From an uncultured Bacteroidota bacterium (GTDB lineage Bacteria; Bacteroidota; Bacteroidia; Bacteroidales; P3), in assembly GCA_902784465.1 (NCBI GenBank), contig CACZUZ010000021.1, positions 1 to 64,000 of the forward strand: a stretch of 64,000 nt of DNA, written 5' to 3'. Made by a program: the position numbers and the translations under genes. Below the pieces are notes generated by a model. The model was not told the DNA's origin, searched no databases, and was given only the letters and a program-made list of their open reading frames with translations. Shown here piece by piece: positions 23,218 through 32,996 of this stretch (its first letter is position 1; each line of letters opens with the position of its first letter).

Positions 23218-24360
23218 ATGACTGAACAGGAAACAACTAAAACAACTACCAACACTACAAATCGTTCCAGTCGGATCATCCGCACCAGCATCATTGGCAT
23301 TGGAGCCAATGTCTTGCTGGCGGCATTCAAGGCCGCCGTTGGCATACTGGCCAGCTCGGTGGCCATAGTCCTGGATGCAGTGAACAACCTGAGCGATGCC
23401 CTCTCTAGCGTCATCACCATCATTGGTGCCAAACTCTCCACTCGTCCGGCCGACCGCAAGCATCCTTACGGCCACGGGCGCATCGAATACTTCAGTGCCA
23501 TCATCATCGCCGTCATAGTGCTTACAGCTGGCATCACCTCGCTCATTGAGTCGGTAAAGAAGCTCATCTCCCCCACCGAGCCGGAATACTCAACAGTCAC
23601 TCTGGTGGTAATCATTGTCGCCATCATGGTCAAGCTACTGCTTGGCCGCTACGTTAAACGACAGGGCGAACTGTTGAAGAGCGATGCCTTGATCGCATCG
23701 GGTTCCGACGCCCTCTTCGATGCCATCGTCACCCTCTCCACCCTGGTCTCGGCTGCCATCATGCTGATATGGGATGTCTCCATCGATGGCATTTTGGGTG
23801 CATTAATATCAGTGGTCATCATCAAGGCAGGTGTCGAAATGGTAGCGTCGCCTGTCAACGAGCTACTTGGTGCAAGGCTTCCCCAAGAGTTGGTGAGCAA
23901 CCTCAAACGAGAGGTGATGGAGTTCGATGAGGTGCATGGGGTATACGATATTATCCTGCACAACTATGGCCCCGAAGTTCTGATAGGGTCGCTGCATATC
24001 AGCGTCGACGACACCATGAATGCCTATCAAATTCACGGCCTCACCCGCCGTATTTCGGAGGATGTGTTTAGTCGATATGGCATTATTCTGACCATTGGTG
24101 TATATGCCGTATCGACAGGAGCCAACAAACGCACAGAATTGCAGAATACTGTCATACAAACCATTAAACCCATCGAGGGTGTTGTACAGGTACACGGATT
24201 CTACTATTATGAGAAAGAGAACAGGGTGTCGGTGGACGTTGTGCCCGACATCGCAATCCACGACGAGAAAGCTTTCTGCAAGCAACTCACCGACAAGCTG
24301 AAAGCTCGTCTGCCACAAATGAATATTACCATAGTGATCGACCACAACTACAGCGCATAA
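23218..24360 (+). CDS. Cation diffusion facilitator (CDF) metal transporter
   Basis: The 380-aa inner-membrane protein has six predicted membrane helices and the CDF metal-site motifs: DAVNNLSDALSS in helix 2, HPYGHGRIEYF after it, and the second-site DALFDAIVTLSTL in helix 5. The C-terminal cytoplasmic domain (VHGVYDIILHNYGPEVLIGSLHISVDD) is the usual ferredoxin-like fold, here followed by about 100 extra residues. CDF proteins export Zn2+, Fe2+, Mn2+ or similar ions in exchange for protons; the metal is not clear. It follows the rhodanese lipoprotein gene and converges with the OppB-like permease gene, with only 7 bases between their ends. Confidence 0.92.
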   Translation: MTEQETTKTTTNTTNRSSRIIRTSIIGIGANVLLAAFKAAVGILASSVAIVLDAVNNLSDALSSVITIIGAKLSTRPADRKHPYGHGRIEYFSAIIIAVIVLTAGITSLIESVKKLISPTEPEYSTVTLVVIIVAIMVKLLLGRYVKRQGELLKSDALIASGSDALFDAIVTLSTLVSAAIMLIWDVSIDGILGALISVVIIKAGVEMVASPVNELLGARLPQELVSNLKREVMEFDEVHGVYDIILHNYGPEVLIGSLHISVDDTMNAYQIHGLTRRISEDVFSRYGIILTIGVYAVSTGANKRTELQNTVIQTIKPIEGVVQVHGFYYYEKENRVSVDVVPDIAIHDEKAFCKQLTDKLKARLPQMNITIVIDHNYSA

Positions 24361-24367
24361 AGCGAAC

Positions 24368-25447
24368 TCACCCCAGCCGCACCCGTGGGTCGAGAAGAGC
24401 ATAGATGATGTCGGTCAGTATGTTGATGACAACCAAGAGGATGCAGATGAAAAGTATCGAACCCATAACCACGGGGAAGTCGTACTTCTCCAGTGCGTCG
24501 ACGATGGCGACGCCCATACCTTTCCAGTCGAAGACGTACTCCACAAAGACGGCTCCGGCCATCAGACCTGCCAGCCAGCCGGAGGCTGAGGTGACAATGG
24601 GGTTCATCGCATTTCGCAGGGCATGACGGAAGATAACACGTCCACTCCCCAGCCCTTTGGCGCGGGCGGTGCGTATATAGTCCTGGGAAAGAGCCTCAAG
24701 CATCGAGTTCTTGGTGAGCTGAATGATTACCGACAGCGGTCGGATGCCAAGCGTGATGGCGGGCAGGATGAGGTTGCGGAGATCGATATATTCGCCGCAG
24801 CCATAGTCGTCTACACTGTACAGATTACCAAACATGCTGAGGTGTGTCCAGTCGGCAAGCTTGTAGGCGAAAAACCAGGCTATCAGTATGGCGGCAAAAA
24901 AAGAGGGCAACGACATGCCTAACGTAGAGATAAAGAGCGTTATACGGTCAATCCAAGTCCCCTTGTAGATGGCCGACAGGATGCCGAACAGGATGCCAAG
25001 AGTCAGCGCAATGGTCATGGCTGTGAGTGCCAACACTGCCGTCTGGGGAAAGGCGGCAGCTATTATCTCGGTCACTCGCCGTTTGGTCTGGTAGGAGCGC
25101 CGCAGGTATGGCACCTTGACAACAACGGAGGTGCTGCCTATGGAGAATAGGGTGGCGTAGGGCGCATACTTGTCGGAAGAGAGGTACCAATAGCTGCCTG
25201 CATCGGCATTGTTATGCAACGATATGGGCGACAAATCGTTAAGATAACCCACGAACTGCTGCCCCACAGGGCGGTCGAGTCCGAGGTCGCGGTTGATGAT
25301 TTCTATGCTTTCGGCATCGGCTCGCTGCCCAAGCATCATTCGGGCCGGGTCGCCAGGAAGGATATTGAACAGGGAAAAAACCAGCGTGACAACTCCCAGA
25401 ATTACCAGAAGTCCGTAGATGAGTCTTTTACCTATGTATCTGAGCAT
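24368..25447 (-). CDS. ABC transporter permease, OppB/DppB type
   Basis: The 359-aa protein starts with the typical MLRYIGKRLIYGLLVILGVVTLVFSLFNILPGDPARMMLG and contains the permease EAA-type loop (LTKNSMLEALSQDYIRTARAKGLGSGRVIFRHALRNA). It ends in the conserved ALLDPRVRLG. Such permeases pair with an OppC-type partner and ATPases to import peptides or nickel, or to export. No partner permease, ATPase or binding protein is next to it here, so they must be elsewhere. It begins 5 bases after the AsmA-like gene and is the last gene of the run starting at 30768. The roughly 50-residue periplasmic loop after residue 70 is longer than usual. Confidence 0.9.
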   Translation of the reverse strand: MLRYIGKRLIYGLLVILGVVTLVFSLFNILPGDPARMMLGQRADAESIEIINRDLGLDRPVGQQFVGYLNDLSPISLHNNADAGSYWYLSSDKYAPYATLFSIGSTSVVVKVPYLRRSYQTKRRVTEIIAAAFPQTAVLALTAMTIALTLGILFGILSAIYKGTWIDRITLFISTLGMSLPSFFAAILIAWFFAYKLADWTHLSMFGNLYSVDDYGCGEYIDLRNLILPAITLGIRPLSVIIQLTKNSMLEALSQDYIRTARAKGLGSGRVIFRHALRNAMNPIVTSASGWLAGLMAGAVFVEYVFDWKGMGVAIVDALEKYDFPVVMGSILFICILLVVINILTDIIYALLDPRVRLG

Positions 25448-25452
25448 GACGG

Positions 25453-28400
25453 TTATTTATCCAATCCCTGGTATTCGCGTGTCGACTCCTTGACATTGGC
25501 TTCCAACACTTTGCGTATGTTCTCTTTGAGTTGCAGCGTTGCTTTGTCCACGCTGTTGCGTTTGGCAGGACGGAAGAGGTTCTTGTAGCGCAACTTAGTA
25601 GAGAGGTCGAAATTGATCTTCGGCATAATGCCTACGACATCGACGGCAAGACGTACCGGCAATGGGCTTCGCACTAGTTCGACATGGTAGTCGTACTTGT
25701 TCTTGAGGTTGTGGCTTCCCTCGGCCACGATGCTGTACTTGTGGAGCGAGAGGATGAAGGGGTCGACAATAAGCTCGTCGCGGAACACGCTCATTGTCAC
25801 ATCGAGGCTGTCGACATGTATCTTGCTGTCGTCCTCGCGCCACTTCTTGAGTTGGAGTAGTTTGGCAATACGGTCGATGTCCTTGTTGTCGAGCACCACA
25901 AGGTCTTGTCCCGACAGGGCAGCAGCGGCACGCATGGTGCTAACCTTAGGCTTGTAGAAAGCGTTGACATAGGTCTCTGCGCAGAGGTGGAAGTCGGCAT
26001 GTCCCTCCAAATCGTTGAGCATCGGCACAAGGCTGTCGACGTATGGTATCATCTTGATGAGTTCCTGGATGTTGATGTCGAGCAGGTGGAAGTCCATTCC
26101 CACAAAGATGTGGTTGACACGAGGTGTGCGGTACATGCCGGTGAGCTGCATACGCGCCGCCTTGCAGACGAAACCGACCTGGTTGAGGACTGCAACGCCG
26201 TTCTTAATCTGAACATCGCCAGCCACTTCGCGCAAATCGTTGTCGAAAGCGAGGGCTTCCTTGATGCGTGTGTGGAGTGTGAAGTCCACGTCGAGCGGCA
26301 CAATGAATGGTTTGGCAGCGGTGTCAACCTTGTCGGCCTTGCGCTGAGCCTCGAGAGTGTCGGGGTTGCTGCCCATACCGCTGAAGGCTTCCATCAGGTC
26401 GTCGACATTGGTGTAGTTTGAGGTAAGATAGAGGTCGCCACGGAGAAAATCTTCCTGGCTAAGCCATTTTTCAAGTCCCGTGACAGCACCTTTGAGATAG
26501 AAGTCGCTGTTGCCAAAGACGACATTGGCATTGGCTATCTCGCATATTTCGGGTTTGTAGTTGAACTTGATGTCGGGTATCTGGACGATATAGTCCACCT
26601 TTGCCAAGTCGATGTAGCCACGCTTGAAGTCGACGTCGAGATTGGGTGACCACTGCTGGAGTGTGTTGGGTTTCGACGGGTCGTAGTTTGCACCGCCCTT
26701 GATGGATAGTCCGGCGACATCCACTGTGGTGCTGTCGGCAATGGAGCAATGCAATGCACTGCTTGCGAAATTGACAGCATATTTCACCTTGTCGCTCTTC
26801 TTGCCCTGCGGCAGCATCGAGAAGGTTCCCTTGGGTTCGGTGACAGAGGCCTTGATGGAATCCATGCCGCCCTTCAACGAGGCGAGGTTGAAATCGCATA
26901 CCACCTTGAAAGGCTGATTTGTGTCCAAAATGTTGTTGACAGCCAACTTCAGTGTCGTCGTACCTATCTCACCTTCAATATTCTTATTGGGTAGATTTGC
27001 ATCAATACTTGAAGCCTGTACTGTGGCAGAAAGCAGCTCGTTGAAGAGGCCTCGTTTCAACTTGGAGGGCAACTGGACGTTGATGTTGGCCTTGGGAACT
27101 TTGGCATAGATGGTGTCGTAGTCGATGTCAATGTCGGAAAGGCCGATGTCACCTGCAAGTTTCATGTGGGCGAAATCGCTCTTCTTTAGCTGATTGAGGT
27201 TGGTACTGGCTTTGAGGTTAAGGTTGGCTTTACCCTCCATCTTGAGGTTCATGTCCTTGGGAAGCATGGGTTTGGCATCGGCAAGATAGATATTGCCTTT
27301 GAGGGCTGCATCCATGTTCATCGCTCCTAGGAGGTCTGCAATGTGTCCGCTCAATTCCAGGTTGTTGCGGCCGGTGCGAACTGTTATTTTGTTGATGTCG
27401 ACATTAGAGACACCACCATCATTGAAATCGAGGTCGGAGCCCAGGTCGGCAGTGATGCCGCTGAAGGAGTAGGGCAGCATCGAGCGGTCCTCGAATTTGC
27501 CATCTTTAAGTATCAGTTTTGCAGTAAGAAGGGGAAGCTTGCCATTGCCCAGTTGACCTTTGGCTGTACCCGTCAATTCGGCTTCGGCATCCAGCTTCAT
27601 CTTGCCCTGCCAGCTGGTGAAGGCTGCCGGAAGAGCGGCAAGCAGCTCATCTACAGCCCAAGTGTTGGTCGAAAAATTGAGGTCGACAAACATAGGCTTT
27701 TCGTCCTTGGCAAGTGCCACATCACCGTCGAGGGCGATGAGGTATTCTTTCAATTTGAGCTCCAGCTCATCAACCTTGAATTTCAGGTCGTCGATATTGC
27801 CCGACAATTTGCCGTCGACATCCAGCAGCTTGCCCTTATGACCATCCATAGCATCGGTGACAAACTGCTGACCACCAAGCGAGAAACGACCCTTGGGGAC
27901 GCAAAGGCTCACCTTGCCGGAGACTTCCTTTCCCTTGGTCTCACCCTTTATCTTCATCGCCACATCGTTCAAGACCGCGTTGATCGAACTGCTGTCGCTC
28001 TTCATGTCGAAGGCAACGCCGTCGACGTCAACCTTAACGTCGGCATCGATATTGTCGGCACTGTAACTGCCGTCGACAGCAATATTAAGGTCTGCCAGTC
28101 GTGCATCAATTTTCGATTTCTTATCCAGATAGTTAGCATTCAGATGATTGATGCGGATTGACTTGAGCGAGACAAGCTCGGGCATCTCGAACGAGCTGCT
28201 GGTGTCCTCATCTTCCGACGATGGGAAGACATCGTAGTTTGCGGTACCGTTTTCAGTAGTATAGAGGTTGGCTTCAACATCGTCAAGAACAAGCTTTTTG
28301 ACCTCTATATTGTTGTTTTTCAAAAACTCGCGAACGTTCAAACCCACACCCAGCTGTCTGACGTATGCCACAGTGTCGCTGGGAGCGCCCTCTGTTGGAT

Positions 28401-28713
28401 TGATGAGGACAAAACCCTCGACCTCAAGTCCGACATAAGGGAAGGTCTTGAAGAAAGTCAAGTCTACATTGTCGAAATGGTTCTCGCAGGTTATAAACTT
28501 GTCCGACAACTTGTTGACAACTGAGGTAAGTCGGGCTGGTGTAAGCACCAGCCATAAGGCCACGGCAACGGTGACGATAATCAAGCCCAGCAGCGAAAAT
28601 ATAGAGATAAGTGCTATCTTCCACCCTTTCTTCATTTTACGCTTGCCGGCTTTATTGTCCGCCGTGGTAGTGGTTTTGCTCTTTTCTTCAGCTATTATTT
28701 CTTCATTCTTCAT
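25453..28713 (-). CDS. AsmA/TamB-like envelope protein
   Basis: The 1,086-aa protein has one N-terminal membrane helix (KKGWKIALISIFSLLGLIIVTVAVALWL, residues about 28-55). A long periplasmic region of repeated beta-strands follows, with AsmA-type features (ARLTSVVNKLSDKFITCENHFDNVDLTFFKTFPYVGLEVEGF at the start, RLAVDVVGIMPKINFDLSTKLRYKNLF near the end). AsmA family proteins are thought to form lipid-transfer bridges between inner and outer membranes. It begins 11 bases inside the 3' end of the lipoprotein gene, so translation may be coupled. The C-terminal AsmA_2 part is complete. Confidence 0.88.
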   Translation of the reverse strand: MKNEEIIAEEKSKTTTTADNKAGKRKMKKGWKIALISIFSLLGLIIVTVAVALWLVLTPARLTSVVNKLSDKFITCENHFDNVDLTFFKTFPYVGLEVEGFVLINPTEGAPSDTVAYVRQLGVGLNVREFLKNNNIEVKKLVLDDVEANLYTTENGTANYDVFPSSEDEDTSSSFEMPELVSLKSIRINHLNANYLDKKSKIDARLADLNIAVDGSYSADNIDADVKVDVDGVAFDMKSDSSSINAVLNDVAMKIKGETKGKEVSGKVSLCVPKGRFSLGGQQFVTDAMDGHKGKLLDVDGKLSGNIDDLKFKVDELELKLKEYLIALDGDVALAKDEKPMFVDLNFSTNTWAVDELLAALPAAFTSWQGKMKLDAEAELTGTAKGQLGNGKLPLLTAKLILKDGKFEDRSMLPYSFSGITADLGSDLDFNDGGVSNVDINKITVRTGRNNLELSGHIADLLGAMNMDAALKGNIYLADAKPMLPKDMNLKMEGKANLNLKASTNLNQLKKSDFAHMKLAGDIGLSDIDIDYDTIYAKVPKANINVQLPSKLKRGLFNELLSATVQASSIDANLPNKNIEGEIGTTTLKLAVNNILDTNQPFKVVCDFNLASLKGGMDSIKASVTEPKGTFSMLPQGKKSDKVKYAVNFASSALHCSIADSTTVDVAGLSIKGGANYDPSKPNTLQQWSPNLDVDFKRGYIDLAKVDYIVQIPDIKFNYKPEICEIANANVVFGNSDFYLKGAVTGLEKWLSQEDFLRGDLYLTSNYTNVDDLMEAFSGMGSNPDTLEAQRKADKVDTAAKPFIVPLDVDFTLHTRIKEALAFDNDLREVAGDVQIKNGVAVLNQVGFVCKAARMQLTGMYRTPRVNHIFVGMDFHLLDINIQELIKMIPYVDSLVPMLNDLEGHADFHLCAETYVNAFYKPKVSTMRAAAALSGQDLVVLDNKDIDRIAKLLQLKKWREDDSKIHVDSLDVTMSVFRDELIVDPFILSLHKYSIVAEGSHNLKNKYDYHVELVRSPLPVRLAVDVVGIMPKINFDLSTKLRYKNLFRPAKRNSVDKATLQLKENIRKVLEANVKESTREYQGLDK

Positions 28714-29119
28714 TTTCAGGTACTGTTACGGTTATTCTATCGAACGAGTATGTCTCCCCAAACCTGTCTTCGTACACCAGCTTGCTTTGGTCTAGTTGCT
28801 TGATGGTATATACACGGGGAACTGTCCAGTCCTGTGTCATCTCCATCCAGTGGATAAGTGTCAGGCTGTTGTCGGAATCGTCGTAGCCCCACTTGAATGC
28901 CTGTGCCTCTTCCTCGTGGACATCGTCGGCACTATCCCAATAGACACCTGTGCCGTCACTGTCATAGCGGTAGTACTCAGTGCCCCGGTTCCATTTGCCT
29001 GGCAGCAGACTGGAATCGAACGACTTTTTTGTCTCCTTGCCGCACGAAACCATCATCAGAATAATTGACAATGAGACCAGAAACAGGCCTCGGGGCATGT
29101 AATGTGTTTTGTTTCGCAT
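28703..29119 (-). CDS. Small lipoprotein, lipocalin-like
   Basis: The 138-aa lipoprotein has a signal (MPRGLFLVSLSIILMMVSCGKE, lipobox MVSC) and a mature part of about 110 residues that looks like a small lipocalin-type beta-barrel (LLPGKWNRGTEYYRYDSDGTGVYWD, WGYDDSDNSLTLIHW). Bacteroidetes encode many such proteins of unknown role. I chose the ATG at 29119; the upstream in-frame codons overlap hpt. It ends inside the start of the AsmA-like gene, so the two may act together in the envelope. Confidence 0.75.
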   Translation of the reverse strand: MRNKTHYMPRGLFLVSLSIILMMVSCGKETKKSFDSSLLPGKWNRGTEYYRYDSDGTGVYWDSADDVHEEEAQAFKWGYDDSDNSLTLIHWMEMTQDWTVPRVYTIKQLDQSKLVYEDRFGETYSFDRITVTVPENEE

Positions 29120-29144
29120 GGTTGCTTTAGGTAATGTTACATGT

Positions 29145-29675
29145 TTAATCACTAATGACATACACGTTTTTGTAGAACCGGCCGCGGTCATCATAATCCA
29201 AACCATATCCAAGGATGAAATCATTTGGGATTGAACGGCCTATATAGTCGATATTAAAGTTGCTCTTGAACGAGTCGGGTTTGAAAAAGAAAGTGGCAAC
29301 AGATACACTTGCCGGCTCCAGTTTGGAGACCTCGGCAAGCAGATATTCCATAGTGAGGCCGCTGTCGATAACATCCTCTACAATCACCACATGACGTCCC
29401 CGGCAACTGTCGGGGAAAGGAATGATGGTCTTGACGTTGCCGGTGCTTTTCAAGCCTTCGTAGGAGCTGTACTTGACGAAATACATCTCGGCTTCGAAGT
29501 CGAGGGCTCGGGCCAGGTCGCTCATGAACATGAAGGCTCCTGAAAGGACTGGGCAGAACAGGGGATCCTTGTCTCCCAAGTCTCGCATGATCTCACGGGC
29601 CACACGAGTGACCTCTCGCGAGATTTCCTCCTCGGTCATGTAGACCTTGAAATGCTTATCATGAACTTTAATCAT
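29145..29675 (-). CDS. hpt: Hypoxanthine phosphoribosyltransferase
   Basis: The 176-aa protein has the type I PRTase PRPP-binding motif VVIVEDVIDSGLTM (residues about 93-106), the flexible-loop region KYSSYEGLKSTGNVK and the purine-recognition end IPNDFILGYGLDYDDRGR. It salvages hypoxanthine and guanine to IMP and GMP. The length is normal. It lies 16 bases after the sulfatase-modifying-factor-like gene and 25 bases before the lipoprotein gene. Confidence 0.95.
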   Translation of the reverse strand: MIKVHDKHFKVYMTEEEISREVTRVAREIMRDLGDKDPLFCPVLSGAFMFMSDLARALDFEAEMYFVKYSSYEGLKSTGNVKTIIPFPDSCRGRHVVIVEDVIDSGLTMEYLLAEVSKLEPASVSVATFFFKPDSFKSNFNIDYIGRSIPNDFILGYGLDYDDRGRFYKNVYVISD

Positions 29676-29691
29676 AGTCTGTCATCTGTCG

Positions 29692-30768
29692 TCACTCTTC
29701 TTCCGGTTCTTCAACGGAGTCGAGAACAAGGCGGAAGCCGTGGAACCCATAGCCATAGTCGGGCTGGTACCAGCTGCGGTCGCTTACCGTGCAGCCCCAC
29801 GAAGGACTGTTGAGGCTGCCGCCACGCATGATGCGGCTCTCGCCATGCTTGGGCCCTCGGGGATTTGTCTGCTCCTGCGCAGTGTAGGGCTCGTACCAGT
29901 CGGAGCACCACTCCCACACGTTGCCGGCCATATCGTGCAGGCCTAGTTCGTTAGCTTTCTTTTGTCCAACGGGGTGGGTGATGTTGCCGGAGTTCATGCC
30001 ATACCAAGCCACGGAGCCTGGGTCGCCGTCCTGGCCAGGGTAGACGCAGTTCTTGGAGAGGTTGCCGCCACGGGCAGCAAACTCCCACTCCGCCTCGGTG
30101 GGAAGACGGAAACGGTAGCCCGTCATCTGCGACAGGCGGGCAATAAACATCTGTGCATCGCTCCACGACACCTGCTCTACGGGAAGGCTGTCGTTGTATT
30201 TCCAACGGCTGGGGTTATCGCCCATAACGGTGGTCCACAAACGCTGTGTGACCTCGAACTTGCCCATGTAGAAAGTATCGACAGTAACCTTATGTGTCGG
30301 AAATTCAGCCTCATAGTTATGCTTAGCACCCGAAGGGCGGGTACAACCCATCGTGAATGTGCCACCCGGTACAGGCATCATGCGAAACTTCATGTCTCCC
30401 ACCTTGATGTCTACCGAGCCGTCGTCGACCTCCACCGAGAAGCGAATCACCGTGTCGGCGGCATTAAAGCCTGTCGAGTCGGGTTCCCACGGCAACATGC
30501 GGAAATCGGGCAGGTCGTAGACGATAATCTTTTTGCCTTTGCCTGCCTTGATGTTCTTTCCGATGTCGCCACTCATGTTCTGGATATAGTCACCGTAGTA
30601 GCGGCCTCCATCAATGGAGACACAGACTCGGATGTTGGCATCCTTGCTGAGGTCGTAAGTCAAAGTCACCTCCTTATCGCGGCGTTCAAAAGCAACATTT
30701 GTAATGTTTTGAGCGTCGACAACGGCAAAGAAAGAAACGAAAAATCCTAATAATAATCTATATTTCAT
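29692..30768 (-). CDS. Formylglycine-generating-enzyme (SUMF1)-like secreted protein
   Basis: The 358-aa protein has a signal peptide (MKYRLLLGFFVSFFAVVDAQN), an N-terminal Ig-like region of about 130 residues and a C-terminal FGE/SUMF1 domain: MVPVPGGTFTMG-type start (MPVPGGTFTMGC), FPTHKVTVDTFYMGKFEVT, YRFRLPTEAEWEFAARGG, NVWEWCSDWY and FHGFRLVLD. Many Bacteroidetes paralogues with this domain are not enzymes but parts of surface or gliding machinery. The copper-binding Cys pair of true FGE is not evident here, so enzyme activity is doubtful. It is the first gene of the hpt–oppB run. Confidence 0.85.
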   Translation of the reverse strand: MKYRLLLGFFVSFFAVVDAQNITNVAFERRDKEVTLTYDLSKDANIRVCVSIDGGRYYGDYIQNMSGDIGKNIKAGKGKKIIVYDLPDFRMLPWEPDSTGFNAADTVIRFSVEVDDGSVDIKVGDMKFRMMPVPGGTFTMGCTRPSGAKHNYEAEFPTHKVTVDTFYMGKFEVTQRLWTTVMGDNPSRWKYNDSLPVEQVSWSDAQMFIARLSQMTGYRFRLPTEAEWEFAARGGNLSKNCVYPGQDGDPGSVAWYGMNSGNITHPVGQKKANELGLHDMAGNVWEWCSDWYEPYTAQEQTNPRGPKHGESRIMRGGSLNSPSWGCTVSDRSWYQPDYGYGFHGFRLVLDSVEEPEEE

Positions 30769-30845
30769 TTTATTATATTGTTTCAAAAGTACAGACTTAA
30801 CTTGCAAATTTACACAAAAAAAAACAATAGAAATAAAAATAAATG

Positions 30846-30874
30846 AAAAAAGACAGCAAGAAGCTGTCTTTTTT
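30846..30874 (-). terminator. Rho-independent terminator after the pyrE–START-like pair
   Basis: A perfect stem AAAAAAGACAGC / GCTGTCTTTTTT with a 5-base loop (AAGAA) lies between the START-like gene end (30913) and the start of the SUMF1-like gene. Flanking A and T runs would allow it to act in both directions. Confidence 0.85.
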
Positions 30875-30912
30875 CGTGTATATTTGTCAAATAAAACGCC
30901 TATAGGATGGCT

Positions 30913-31326
30913 TCAAATACCCGACGAGTAGTATTGTATCTGCTCGGCAATTTTGTCGAGGGCGGGACGCAGCTTGGGTTTCAGCATCATGGTCATCACC
31001 GGGTTGCCGCCTTCAATTTCGGCACAGACAACAACATGGCACGATGTGGCGTCACCCTCTGTAATCTTGAGTGCCAGACGGAATGGCAACGGCGAGTTGC
31101 TGCCCTGTGCCGGAGCTATGGCTACAGTGTGGTAGGGAGTACGCTCTGCATACTGGAGGGTGAGTTGCATAAACCCTGCAACCTTAAATGTGCAGGTATC
31201 TCCGTTGGCTGTAAAGTCCTCAACTTGGGAAGGAAGGAAACGCTGGAAATTGCGGAAATCACAAGCAAAATTATAGAGACGTTCTGCGCTGCAATGAGCC
31301 TCTACTCTTTTCGATTCTGATGTCAT
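30913..31326 (-). CDS. START/SRPBCC-superfamily protein
   Basis: The 137-aa protein has the helix-grip pattern of SRPBCC proteins: VEAHCSAERLYNFACDFRNFQRFLP at the start, a series of strands, and a long C-terminal helix (KPKLRPALDKIAEQIQYY). Members bind hydrophobic ligands or act as cyclases; the ligand is unknown. It begins 29 bases after pyrE, so the two are co-transcribed, and a terminator follows. Confidence 0.8.
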   Translation of the reverse strand: MTSESKRVEAHCSAERLYNFACDFRNFQRFLPSQVEDFTANGDTCTFKVAGFMQLTLQYAERTPYHTVAIAPAQGSNSPLPFRLALKITEGDATSCHVVVCAEIEGGNPVMTMMLKPKLRPALDKIAEQIQYYSSGI

Positions 31327-31355
31327 CTGAGATTGGTTTTTCTGTTTACTGTTTA

Positions 31356-32000
31356 CTATTCGCCATGCTGCTCAGACCACAGTTCGGGGTTCTGGCGCCA
31401 GGTCTTGAGCGATTCGAGGTCGGCCTCACGGATATAGTCTTGATTGCAAGCCACTTTAATGAGCTCGTTGTAGTTGGTGAGGGTGTGTAGCTCGACGTTG
31501 GCTTCCTCGAAGTTCTTGGCTGCGACAGCAAGACCATAGGTGAAGATGGCCACCATACCCTTGACCACACAACCCTTGTCGCGCAGTGCATGTACTGCTA
31601 TGAGCGAGCTCTTGCCGGTGGAGACAAGGTCTTCGACCACCACGACAGTCTGACCGCTATGGATTTCACCCTCTATCTGGTTGGTGAGACCGTGCTTCTT
31701 CTCTTCGGAACGGACATAGACGAAAGGCTTGCCGAGTTCCTGGGCCACCAGAGCGCCCTGGGCAATACCGCCTGTGGCGACACCGGCAATCACATCGACA
31801 TCTCCGTAATACTCATTAATCATATCCACAAAACTCTGGCGTATATAGGTGCGGATCTCGGGATAGGAGAGCGTCACACGGTTGTCACAATAGATTGGAG
31901 ACTTGCGGCCCGAGGCCCATGTGAAGGGGTGTTCATTGTTCAATTTTATAGCTTTGACCTGGAGAAGGAAAGAGCTTGTTTGTTCGGCAGTTTGGTTCAT
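31356..32000 (-). CDS. pyrE: Orotate phosphoribosyltransferase
   Basis: The 214-aa protein has the PRPP motif VVVVEDLVSTGKSSL (residues about 118-132) and the orotate PRTase signatures FTWASGRKSPIYCDNR and VATGGIAQGALVAQELGKPFVYVRSEEKKHG. It converts orotate and PRPP to OMP in pyrimidine synthesis. The length fits the family, and the frame is complete. Confidence 0.96.
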   Translation of the reverse strand: MNQTAEQTSSFLLQVKAIKLNNEHPFTWASGRKSPIYCDNRVTLSYPEIRTYIRQSFVDMINEYYGDVDVIAGVATGGIAQGALVAQELGKPFVYVRSEEKKHGLTNQIEGEIHSGQTVVVVEDLVSTGKSSLIAVHALRDKGCVVKGMVAIFTYGLAVAAKNFEEANVELHTLTNYNELIKVACNQDYIREADLESLKTWRQNPELWSEQHGE

Positions 32001-32103
32001 ATTGTTCTCCTTTTTTTAGTGTTGTTTAGGTGGCAAAATTACAAATAAATATCGAAGTGACAGTTAAAAATAGTATATTTTATCAACAAAAAAACATACA
32101 CAA

Positions 32104-32778
32104 CTATTTTTCAAACAATTGATGGGTAATAATCCGCATTGTGGCATAACTCTCGTCAAGCATTTTTCGCCATTGTTCCCGTTCAAACCAACCCAATTCG
32201 GTGATGCCTTCCTCGGTTTGGGGAACCAACTTGGCAGCCGTGCTGCCGCCATCCACGTCATCGTCAGGCAGTTGCGTCATGTCGAACCATGTAGTCTGCT
32301 TGAAGTGCCATCCTCCATAAAGATTGTAGATATGGTAGGTTTTCAATCGCAACTGCCCTAGTGTGGCATTGGCAAGGCCTGTCTCCTCCCCTGTCTCGCG
32401 CAGGGCTGCCTGCGCCAGCGTCTCGCCATGCTCGACCTTGCCTTTGGGAAGGTCCCAACGGTCGTTGCGCCGCATAAGAAGCATTCTGCCTTCGGCATCG
32501 GACACTATACCTCCTGCTGCCTTGACAAAGATATAATTACCTCTGATATATTCAACAAGTTTACGCATAAAAGACTTGCCGCAAGCTACAGAGAATGAGC
32601 CTTCACCTTCGACAAGATGCGAGAAACAGCGTTCGAAACCACTGCCATCGATGCCTGCATCGGGGAAAAGAGTGGGGAACTGCCTGTCCTCGACAAGCTC
32701 CATACAATTATATTGGTAACAAATGAACATTTGAGAATATGTTTTACAGTTTATGGTTACAATATATACGTCACACAT
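32104..32778 (-). CDS. NUDIX hydrolase
   Basis: The 224-aa protein has a complete NUDIX box (GKVEHGETLAQAALRETGEETG, GX5EX7REXXEEXG) inside a C-terminal NUDIX domain that starts at KAAGGIVSDAEGRMLLMRRNDRWDLPKG. The first 85 residues form an extra domain typical of Bacteroidetes NUDIX proteins of this size. It hydrolyses a nucleoside-diphosphate-type substrate, unidentified. The start is uncertain: the ATG at 32703 would give 199 aa. It has no close partner; dprA starts divergently about 220 bases away. Confidence 0.85.
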   Translation of the reverse strand: MCDVYIVTINCKTYSQMFICYQYNCMELVEDRQFPTLFPDAGIDGSGFERCFSHLVEGEGSFSVACGKSFMRKLVEYIRGNYIFVKAAGGIVSDAEGRMLLMRRNDRWDLPKGKVEHGETLAQAALRETGEETGLANATLGQLRLKTYHIYNLYGGWHFKQTTWFDMTQLPDDDVDGGSTAAKLVPQTEEGITELGWFEREQWRKMLDESYATMRIITHQLFEK

Positions 32779-32996
32779 GTCACACGGCGTGACGGACGAT
32801 GAAATGAATCATCGAAGGATTTGCAAAAATAGTGTTTTTTTGTGAAATGAGGTTTCATGTGTCGAAAAAAAAGAGATGGATGTTCTCTATCATGTTTTTT
32901 AAAGGTAGAAAAAACAGCAAGTTAAAAAAATTGGCGAATAAAAAAATGATGCATTCCGAAAATATATGTAAATTTGCAATTTGTATTTGTTGACAA